Of a DNA stretch of 42,558 nucleotides, positions 36,673 to 42,558 are shown in pieces. A model generated the notes under the pieces. It was not told the DNA's origin and did not search any database. It saw only the letters and a program-made list of their open reading frames with translations. Positions within the stretch are counted from its first letter, which is position 1. Each line of letters begins with the position of its first letter. This DNA comes from Pseudomonadota bacterium. GTDB taxonomy: Bacteria > Pseudomonadota > Alphaproteobacteria > Rhizobiales > JAKPQE01. The DNA lies in assembly GCA_029572955.1 (NCBI GenBank), contig JAKPQE010000005.1, positions 1 to 42,558 on the forward strand, given 5' to 3'. Both the position numbers and the translations under genes were made by a program.

Positions 36673-37692
36673 ATGAGCAAGCACAAGGCCGGGGCGCCCC
36701 ATATCTCCTATGCCGCGACGCCGGACGTCGCCGCGATGGCCGCGCGCCTCGTCGCCGGCGACCGCGCCGCGCTCGCCCGCGCCATTACCCTCGTCGAATC
36801 GAAGAAGGCCGAGCACCGCGCCTTCGCCCGCGCCCTGCTCCAGGAAATCCTGCCGGCGACCGGCCGCGCCCATCGGGTCGGCATCACCGGCGTCCCGGGC
36901 GTCGGCAAGTCGACCACCATCGACACGCTCGGCTCCAACCTCACCGCGAAAGGACATCGTGTCGCGGTGCTGGCGGTCGATCCCTCGTCGCGCCGCACCG
37001 GCGGCTCGATCCTCGGCGACAAGACCCGCATGGTCCGCCTCGCCGCCGACCCGAACGCCTTCATCCGTCCGTCTCCCTCTTCCGGCACGCTCGGCGGCGT
37101 CGCCGCCAAGACCCGCGAGACCATGCTGCTCTGCGAGGCGGCCGGCTTCGACATCATCCTCGTCGAGACCGTCGGCATCGGCCAGTCCGAGACCACCGTC
37201 GCCGACATGGTCGACTTCTTCCTCGTCCTGATGCTGCCCGGCGCCGGCGACGAGCTGCAGGGCATCAAGAAGGGTGTCCTCGAGATCGCCGACATGATCG
37301 CCGTCAACAAGGCCGACGGCGAAGGCTCCATCCGCGCCGGCCAGGCGGCCTCCGAATACCGCGCCGCGCTCAACATCCTCACCCCCGCCTCGCCGACCTG
37401 GTCGCCGCCGGTGATCACCGTTTCCGGCCTTGCCAACCAGGGCCTCGCGGAGATGTGGGCGCAGGTCGAGCTGCATCGCGTCAAGACGACGGCGACCGGC
37501 GAATTCGCCGAAAAGCGCCGCGCCCAGCAGGTCAAATGGATGTGGGACATGCTCGAGGATCGCCTGCTCGCGACGCTGCACGGCAACCGCGCCATCGCCG
37601 ACCGGCTGCGCCAGCTCGAGGCCGGCGTGCGCGACGGCGAGGTCGCTCCCTCGCTCGCCGTCGAGGAGATCGCCGGACTCATTGGCATATAG
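36673..37692 (+). CDS. meaB: Methylmalonyl-CoA mutase-associated GTPase MeaB
   Basis: MeaB is the G-protein chaperone that loads and protects the adenosylcobalamin cofactor of methylmalonyl-CoA mutase. The 339-residue protein has Walker A GVPGVGKST (73-81), VAVLAVDPSSRRTGGSILGD, RPSPSSGTLGGVA, DIILVETVGIGQSE and NKAD, all family marks. The ATG at 36673 has GAGG 5 bases upstream. The mutase gene itself is not in the window. With mesaconyl-CoA hydratase (21098-22147) it supports use of the ethylmalonyl-CoA pathway or propionate. The next gene starts 82 bases later on the same strand. Confidence 0.95.
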   Translation: MSKHKAGAPHISYAATPDVAAMAARLVAGDRAALARAITLVESKKAEHRAFARALLQEILPATGRAHRVGITGVPGVGKSTTIDTLGSNLTAKGHRVAVLAVDPSSRRTGGSILGDKTRMVRLAADPNAFIRPSPSSGTLGGVAAKTRETMLLCEAAGFDIILVETVGIGQSETTVADMVDFFLVLMLPGAGDELQGIKKGVLEIADMIAVNKADGEGSIRAGQAASEYRAALNILTPASPTWSPPVITVSGLANQGLAEMWAQVELHRVKTTATGEFAEKRRAQQVKWMWDMLEDRLLATLHGNRAIADRLRQLEAGVRDGEVAPSLAVEEIAGLIGI

Positions 37693-37774
37693 GGTTTGCG
37701 TCGAGCGTTCGTCGGGTTACAAATTCTGGCGGAAATCCTCGCACTTGCCATTTGTCATTGAGAACGGCCTCAAG

Positions 37775-39250
37775 GTGGAACGCATCCTCTACGTCGCGGC
37801 AGCCATCGCCGCCCTTGCCGCCGCCGGTTTCGGCCTCCTGCTGTGGTCCGACGGCGACCCGCTCGCCAGCGTCCTCGCGGTCGAGATCTGGGCCGCCGGG
37901 CTCATCGGCGGCATCGTCATCGCCGGCCTTGCCCACATCGTCGGCCTGCTCGGTCGCATGGAAGCCGGCATCGCCGCCCTTTCCGGCCGCCCCGCCGCGG
38001 CGCCCTTGCCCCAGGGCAGGGAGCCCGTGGCGATAGCGCGGCCGAAGGCGGCACCGCCGGCGCCCGCCGTGGAAGCCGCACCGGCCCTGCCCGAGCCCGC
38101 GCTCGCCGGCACGGCCGCCGTGACCGGGGCCGCCGCTGCGATCGTCGCGGCCGCGACGGCCAAGGCGCCGGCCGAACCGACACCGCCACCGGCGTCACCG
38201 GCTATGCCGCCGGCGACACCCCCGGCACTGAAGCCCGCGACGCCGGCGCCGAAGCCGGACGAGGCGCCCGTCCCGGTGTTCCCCGAGGACATCCCGGCAC
38301 CGGAGCCGCTCGCCGACATCGACGCCGATGCCGAGCAGGACGCCCTCGCCGACGCCATCGCCCGCGAACTCGCCATCGAGAAAGAGGATCTGGCCGAACC
38401 GGAGATCCCGGCCGCCGCCGCCGCGGAGGACGAAGAACCGGAGATCCCGGCCGGATCGGAGGCGGACGGCCGCGACCGGCTCGCCGAGCTGATCGCCCAA
38501 CTCTCCCTCGACGCCCCCGAATCGAAGCCGATCCCACCCCTCCCGGCAGCCGCGGAACCGGAAGAAGCCGAGGCCGCCGCGCCCGAAGAGCCGGAACCGG
38601 CGGAGGTCGAGAGCGAACCGGACACCGTCGCCGAGCCCCTCGACAGCGAATTCGCCGCCGCGATCGCAGCGATCGAGGGCGCGACCGAGACCGCGCCGGA
38701 ACCGGAGGCCGAAACCACCGAACCGGACGCCGAAACGACCGCGTCCGATACCGCCGGGACGCCGGAAATGCCGGAGATGCCGGAACTGCCGGAACTGCCG
38801 TTCGAGGCCGGCGCGGCACGACCCGCCGCCGAGCCGGCGAAGGGCAACGGCCTGCGCATGCCCGGCTGGCTCTCCGGCCGCAAGACGGCACCGGCGGCGG
38901 CCGAACCGTCGCCCGAACCCGAGCCCGAGCCGGCGATGCCGCCCGCCCCGCCGCCCGTGCCCGAAATGCCCGCTGCCGCGGCGCCGGTGGTCCCGCCGCC
39001 GCTGCCGCCCGCAGCGCAACGCGCCGGGCCGGAAACCATGGAACCGGCCGGTGCGGCCGAGCCTGTCGATACGGAAGCATCCGCGCCGCTGCCGGCGCCC
39101 GCCCATCCGGACCGCAAGCTCGTCAAGCGTGGCCTCTGGCGCGGCAAGGACATCCGCGTCTACGACGACGGCACCGTGGAGCTGATGACCGACGACGGCT
39201 GGCTGGCCTTTTCCTCGATCCGCGCCATGCACCAGGAAATCGACAACTAG
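37775..39250 (+). CDS. Membrane-anchored protein with long Pro/Ala/Glu linker and conserved C-terminal domain
   Basis: The 491-residue product has two hydrophobic helices (about 4-24 and 30-56). About 380 residues of Pro/Ala/Glu-rich low-complexity sequence follow, becoming strongly acidic around 200-380. A compact C-terminal block (about 446-491) contains LVKRGLWRGKDIRVYDDGTV and DDGWLAFSSIRAMHQEI. The C-terminal block looks like a small conserved beta domain found at the end of similar proteins in Rhizobiales; I know no function for it. The architecture is that of a membrane tether presenting a domain at a distance. It starts with GTG at 37775; no ATG precedes the first helix, so the start is probable. 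It follows meaB by 82 bases and precedes the peptidase gene by 10. Confidence 0.75.
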   Translation: MERILYVAAAIAALAAAGFGLLLWSDGDPLASVLAVEIWAAGLIGGIVIAGLAHIVGLLGRMEAGIAALSGRPAAAPLPQGREPVAIARPKAAPPAPAVEAAPALPEPALAGTAAVTGAAAAIVAAATAKAPAEPTPPPASPAMPPATPPALKPATPAPKPDEAPVPVFPEDIPAPEPLADIDADAEQDALADAIARELAIEKEDLAEPEIPAAAAAEDEEPEIPAGSEADGRDRLAELIAQLSLDAPESKPIPPLPAAAEPEEAEAAAPEEPEPAEVESEPDTVAEPLDSEFAAAIAAIEGATETAPEPEAETTEPDAETTASDTAGTPEMPEMPELPELPFEAGAARPAAEPAKGNGLRMPGWLSGRKTAPAAAEPSPEPEPEPAMPPAPPPVPEMPAAAAPVVPPPLPPAAQRAGPETMEPAGAAEPVDTEASAPLPAPAHPDRKLVKRGLWRGKDIRVYDDGTVELMTDDGWLAFSSIRAMHQEIDN

Positions 39251-39260
39251 GACGACGCTC

Positions 39261-39881
39261 TTGGCCGGCGTGCTGATCACCGGCTTCGGCCCCTTCCCCG
39301 GCGCCCCGGTCAACCCGACCGAAGCGCTCGTCGCCGGTCTTGCCCGGCGCGCGACCGCCCGCGGCATTTCGGTGCGGGCCGAGGTGCTGGCGACCGAATA
39401 CGCCGCCGCCGAGACCGCCTTGCCGGCGCTCCTTGCGGCGACCGACCCCGATGTCGTCCTCCATTTCGGCCTCTCGACGCGGGCCCGGACCCTGCGCATC
39501 GAGCGCCGGGCAAGGAACCGCGCCGCCATCGGCCGGCCCGATGCCGCCGGCGCGATGCCCGACCTTGCCACCATCGAGCCCGGCGGCCCGGCGAACCGGT
39601 CGGTCACCCTGCCGGTGGCGCGCGCCCTCGCCGCCCTTGCCCGCGTCGGCCTTGCCGCCGCGCCCTCGCTCGATGCCGGCGACTATCTCTGCAACTACGT
39701 GCTCTATCGCTCGCTCGCCGCCAGCGCCGGCCGGCGCCGCATCGTCGGCTTCGTCCACGTGCCCGCGCCGGTCGAGCGTCACCGCCTCGCCGGTCCCGCG
39801 GCCATGAGCGCCGACGATCTCCTCGCCGGTGGCGCGGTCATCCTCGACGTCGCCCTCGCCGCCTCCCGCGCCGGCCTCTGA
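39261..39881 (+). CDS. pcp: Pyroglutamyl-peptidase I (family C15)
   Basis: A cytoplasmic cysteine peptidase that removes N-terminal pyroglutamate from peptides. The 206-residue protein has LITGFGPFPGAPVNPTEAL at the N-terminus. The catalytic triad is Glu81 (RIERRARN), Cys144 (GDYLCNYVLY) and His166 (GFVHVP), very close to the known C15 positions. The C-terminus is Ala-rich and more divergent. It probably starts at TTG 39261, which has AGGACG 6 bases upstream; a GTG at 39270 is an alternative. It begins 10 bases after the upstream membrane-protein gene, probably in the same transcript. Confidence 0.88.
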   Translation: MAGVLITGFGPFPGAPVNPTEALVAGLARRATARGISVRAEVLATEYAAAETALPALLAATDPDVVLHFGLSTRARTLRIERRARNRAAIGRPDAAGAMPDLATIEPGGPANRSVTLPVARALAALARVGLAAAPSLDAGDYLCNYVLYRSLAASAGRRRIVGFVHVPAPVERHRLAGPAAMSADDLLAGGAVILDVALAASRAGL

Positions 39882-39965
39882 GCGTCGACCGGCCGCCCCG
39901 TCTGTATCGTTTCGGCACGTTCCGTCTGGCACGGCGATTGCGCCGGGGCGGGACGGAGGTGTGCC

Positions 39966-41312
39966 ATGTCCCTTTCCCGCCGATCCTTCCTTGCCGCCGG
40001 CTCGCTCGCCGGCCTTGCCGCGAGCGCCGGGACCGCGCGGGCCGCGAGCGTGATTTTCGACCTGCGCGGCAGCGAGCCCGCCGCCGGCCCCGTCGCACCG
40101 GTCGCGGCCGACGACAGCAGCCGCCGCCTCCAGGCCGCGATCGACAAGGCCGCCGCCTCCGGCAAGCCGCTGCGCCTGCCGCCCGGCCGCTACGTCGTCT
40201 CCAACATCCGCCTCGCGCGCGGCGCCCGCCTCGTCGGCGTGCCCGGCGCGACGATCCTCGCCTATGGCGGCGGTGGCCACTTCCTCCTGGCCGAAAACGC
40301 CGACGGCGTCGCCCTCACCGGCCTCGTGCTCGACGGCGCCAACGCCGCCCTCGACGACTATGCCGAGGCCCTCGTCCATATCGTCGCCAGCCGCAACGTC
40401 GTCATCGAGGATTGCGAGATGATCGGCTCGCGCGCCGGCGCCATCCTCCTCGACCGCGTCGGCGGCCGGGTCTCGCGCAACACCATCGCCGGCGCCTTCG
40501 AAACCGCGATCCAGGCCAACGAATCCGCCGGCCTCGAAATCGCCGGCAACACCATCTCCGACAGCGCCGGCAACGGCATCCGCGTCTGGCGCTGGACCGC
40601 CGGCCCCGACGGCACCCTCGTCTCCGACAATCGCATCGAACGGATCGCTTCCGGCAACACCGGCGGCGGCGACCGCGGCAACGGCATCGACGTCTTCCGT
40701 GCCGGCGGCGTCATCCTCTCGGGCAATCGCATCGCCGACCCTGCCGCCGCGGGCCTGCGCGTGCGCGCCGCCGCCAACGTGCAGATCACCGGCAATGCCG
40801 TCGCCCGCGCCGGCGACACCGGCATCGCGCTGGGTGCCGATTCCGACGGCGCCGTGCTTTCGGCGAACGTCGTCGACGGCGCCGCCAACGGCATCGCCCT
40901 CGGCACCGCCGGCCGTGGCGCCGAGCTGACCGCCTGCACCGGCAACCTCGTGCGCAACGTCAGGAGCACCGCCGCCGCGGCCGACGAAGGCATCGGCATC
41001 GCCGCCGTTTCGGGCGCCGCCATCACCGGCAATGTCGTCGAGAACGCCGAGCGCATCGGCATCCGCCTCGGCTTCGGCGCCGGCCTTCGCGACGTCGTCG
41101 CCAGCGGCAATGTCGTGCGCGGCGCGGCGATCGGCATCGCCGTCTCGGTGGTGCCCGGCTCCGGCGAGGCGGCGATCGCCGCCAACGTCATCTCCGGCGC
41201 GAGCCGCGGCGCCATCCTCGGCATGGAGCGCCATCGGGTGACGACCGGCGAGCTTGCCGGCGCGACCCGCGTGCCGCCGCACCTCGCGATCGACGGCAAC
41301 CGCGTCGGCTGA
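39966..41312 (+). CDS. Tat-exported beta-helix repeat protein (TIGR03808 family)
   Basis: The 448-residue protein begins with a twin-arginine signal, SRRSFLAAG, ending in an AxA cleavage site near residue 26. The rest is a right-handed parallel beta-helix of NosD/pectate-lyase type. PGRYVVSNIRLARGARLVG opens it, followed by many rungs of the form ITGNxVxxAxxxGIxLG. It matches the TIGR03808 family of Tat-translocated repeat proteins found in Rhizobiales and Rhodobacterales, whose function is unknown. Folded export suggests that a cofactor or rapid folding is needed (inference). The ATG at 39966 has GGAGG upstream (GGGACGGAGGTGTGCC region). It follows pcp by 84 bases. Confidence 0.9.
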   Translation: MSLSRRSFLAAGSLAGLAASAGTARAASVIFDLRGSEPAAGPVAPVAADDSSRRLQAAIDKAAASGKPLRLPPGRYVVSNIRLARGARLVGVPGATILAYGGGGHFLLAENADGVALTGLVLDGANAALDDYAEALVHIVASRNVVIEDCEMIGSRAGAILLDRVGGRVSRNTIAGAFETAIQANESAGLEIAGNTISDSAGNGIRVWRWTAGPDGTLVSDNRIERIASGNTGGGDRGNGIDVFRAGGVILSGNRIADPAAAGLRVRAAANVQITGNAVARAGDTGIALGADSDGAVLSANVVDGAANGIALGTAGRGAELTACTGNLVRNVRSTAAAADEGIGIAAVSGAAITGNVVENAERIGIRLGFGAGLRDVVASGNVVRGAAIGIAVSVVPGSGEAAIAANVISGASRGAILGMERHRVTTGELAGATRVPPHLAIDGNRVG

Positions 41313-41409
41313 CCGGCAAGACCGATCCTGGGGCGTTGGAAGGGGAGGTTTTCCGGCGCCGGATGCTCTATATATCTGGGAAAACGCTTATCGATCCGGG
41401 GCGAGCATC

Positions 41410-42558
41410 ATGGCCGAAACCTTCGACCTCATCCTCAAGAACGGCACCGTCGTCAACGAGGACGGCGCCGCGATTCGCGACGTTGCCGTCACGGGCGGCC
41501 GCATCCGCGCCATCGGCAGCTTCGATGCGGCGCAGGCCGGCGAGGTCGTCGACTGCACCGGCCTCCACGTCCTGCCCGGCGTCGTCGACAGCCAGGTCCA
41601 TTTCCGCGAGCCCGGCAACGAGCACAAGGAAGACCTCGAGACCGGTTCGCGCGCCGCGGTGATGGGCGGCGTGACCGCCGTCTTCGAGATGCCCAACACC
41701 AACCCGCAGACGACCACCGGCACCGCCCTTGCCGACAAGGTGGCGCGCGGCCGCGACCGCATGCATTGCGACTTCGCCTTCTGGGTCGGCGCCAGCCACG
41801 ACAACATCGCCGACCTCGGCGAGCTGGAGCGCCTCGAGGGCGTCGCCGGCGTCAAGGTCTTCATGGGCTCCTCGACCGGCACGCTGCTCGTCGAGGACGA
41901 CGAGGGCATCGCCGCGATCCTTGCCGCGATCCGCCGCCGCGCCGCTTTCCATTCCGAGGACGAATACCGGCTGAATGCCCGCATGGACCTGCGCGTCCAT
42001 GGCGACCCGTCGAGCCATCCGGTCTGGCGCGACGAGGAAACCGCCTTTTCCTCGACCCGGCGCCTGGTGCGCCTCGCCCGCGCCGCCGGCAAGTGCATTC
42101 ACATCCTGCATGTGACCACCGCCGAGGAAATCGCCTTCCTCGCCGACCACAAGGACGTCGCCTCGGTCGAGGTGACGCCGAACCATCTGACCCTCTCGGC
42201 CGACGACTATCCGCGCCTCGGCACCTACATGCAGATGAACCCGCCGGTGCGCGATGCCCGCCACCGCACCGCCCTCTGGCACGCCATCGGACAGGGCCTC
42301 GTCGACGTCATCGGCTCCGACCACGCCCCGCACACCCGCGAGGAGAAGGACCGCCACTATCCGGCCTCGCCCTCCGGCATGCCCGGCGTGCAGACGCTGG
42401 TGCCGCTGCTGCTCGACCGTGTCGTTTCCGGCGACCTCGCGCTGTCGCGCTTCGTCGACCTGACCAGCGCCGGTCCGGCCCGCCTCTTCGGCATGTCCGG
42501 CAAGGGCCGTCTCGCGGTCGGCTACGATGCCGACTTCACCGTCGTCGACCTCGCCCGC
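41410..42558 (+). CDS. Dihydroorotase-like amidohydrolase, 5' part (cut by window edge)
   Basis: The 383 visible residues form a class I dihydroorotase-type amidohydrolase, normally closing the third step of pyrimidine synthesis. The metal-site motif reads VDSQVHFREPG, with Gln62 where most dihydroorotases have the first His of HxH; His64 remains. Lys149 (GVKVFMGSSTG, carbamylated in the family), His181 (FHSEDE), His234 (LHVTT) and Asp304 (GSDHAPH) are present. The Gln form is, as I recall, a distinct alphaproteobacterial branch annotated as dihydroorotase; its true substrate is less certain. The frame reaches the window edge without a stop. The ATG at 41410 has GGGGCGAG upstream. No pyr gene is adjacent within the window. 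Confidence 0.88.
   Translation, partial: MAETFDLILKNGTVVNEDGAAIRDVAVTGGRIRAIGSFDAAQAGEVVDCTGLHVLPGVVDSQVHFREPGNEHKEDLETGSRAAVMGGVTAVFEMPNTNPQTTTGTALADKVARGRDRMHCDFAFWVGASHDNIADLGELERLEGVAGVKVFMGSSTGTLLVEDDEGIAAILAAIRRRAAFHSEDEYRLNARMDLRVHGDPSSHPVWRDEETAFSSTRRLVRLARAAGKCIHILHVTTAEEIAFLADHKDVASVEVTPNHLTLSADDYPRLGTYMQMNPPVRDARHRTALWHAIGQGLVDVIGSDHAPHTREEKDRHYPASPSGMPGVQTLVPLLLDRVVSGDLALSRFVDLTSAGPARLFGMSGKGRLAVGYDADFTVVDLAR

Noticed and set aside
37679-37774. An ATG start for the membrane protein in the meaB gap
   Set aside because: No in-frame ATG lies before the first membrane helix; GTG at 37775 fits best, with TTG at 37745 as a weaker alternative.
39123-41282. A 719-codon open frame antisense to pcp and the beta-helix gene
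   Set aside because: Gly/Ala/Asp-rich repeats arise from the complement of the repetitive beta-helix gene; the plus-strand genes have clear motifs.

Overview
The window is GC-rich chromosomal DNA from an alphaproteobacterium, most likely of the order Hyphomicrobiales (Rhizobiales). The evidence is gene content and order: clpB, a DUF4167 gene, prmC-prfA-ptsP-lysC opposed to ubiG, a grx3/nitrilase/DUF1178 cluster, a parvulin/argJ/mutT cluster beside secA, sdhCDAB, and accA opposed to meaB. No phage, transposase, CRISPR array, rRNA or tRNA was seen. Most of the window is conserved core genome; the less understood parts are short and sit between housekeeping blocks.

Layout. 1-8030 (mostly minus): the 5' part of clpB, a DUF4167 protein, then lysC-ptsP-prfA-prmC in transcription order; prmC overlaps prfA, whose product it methylates. 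8268-11113 (plus): ubiG and a chemoreceptor. 11144-13694 (minus): comF, glutaredoxin 3, a nitrilase-family amidase and a DUF1178 zinc-ribbon protein. 13803-14684 (plus): an NDUFAF5-like methyltransferase. 14698-17841 (minus): a pilin-like protein, and a periplasmic parvulin isomerase followed by argJ and mutT. 18235-21018 (plus): secA behind a long leader, ended by a strong terminator shared with the converging mesaconyl-CoA hydratase gene.

22277-25244 (minus): a stand-alone protein resembling the DNA-binding domain of DnaA, overlapping a DUF6456 gene, then a threonine dehydratase and an AlkA-like glycosylase. Upstream of the DnaA-like gene is an AT-richer region packed with nested inverted repeats, then a small unknown gene on the plus strand. 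25813-27591: a possible small RNA or attenuator before an M48 lipoprotein protease. 27613-28861 (minus): a DsrC/TusE-fold protein with no cysteine at all, upstream of gluQ, with an AT-rich palindrome between it and a divergent small gene. 29727-33144: sdhCDAB. 33231-34637 (minus): a YafK/DpaA-type lipoprotein. 34971-36452: an OsmC protein and accA. 36673-42558 (plus): meaB, a membrane protein with a long Pro/Ala/Glu linker, a pyroglutamyl peptidase, a Tat-exported beta-helix protein and the 5' part of a dihydroorotase-like gene.

Metabolism. Mesaconyl-CoA hydratase together with MeaB points to the ethylmalonyl-CoA pathway for C2 (and perhaps C1) assimilation, feeding methylmalonyl-CoA to succinyl-CoA and then to succinate dehydrogenase. 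The strongest candidates for undescribed biology are the DnaA-domain-IV/DUF6456 pair with its inverted-repeat region (24028-25403) and the cysteine-free DsrC-like protein paired with gluQ and its operator-like palindrome (27613-28963). Neither is shown by the sequence alone to be a new system.
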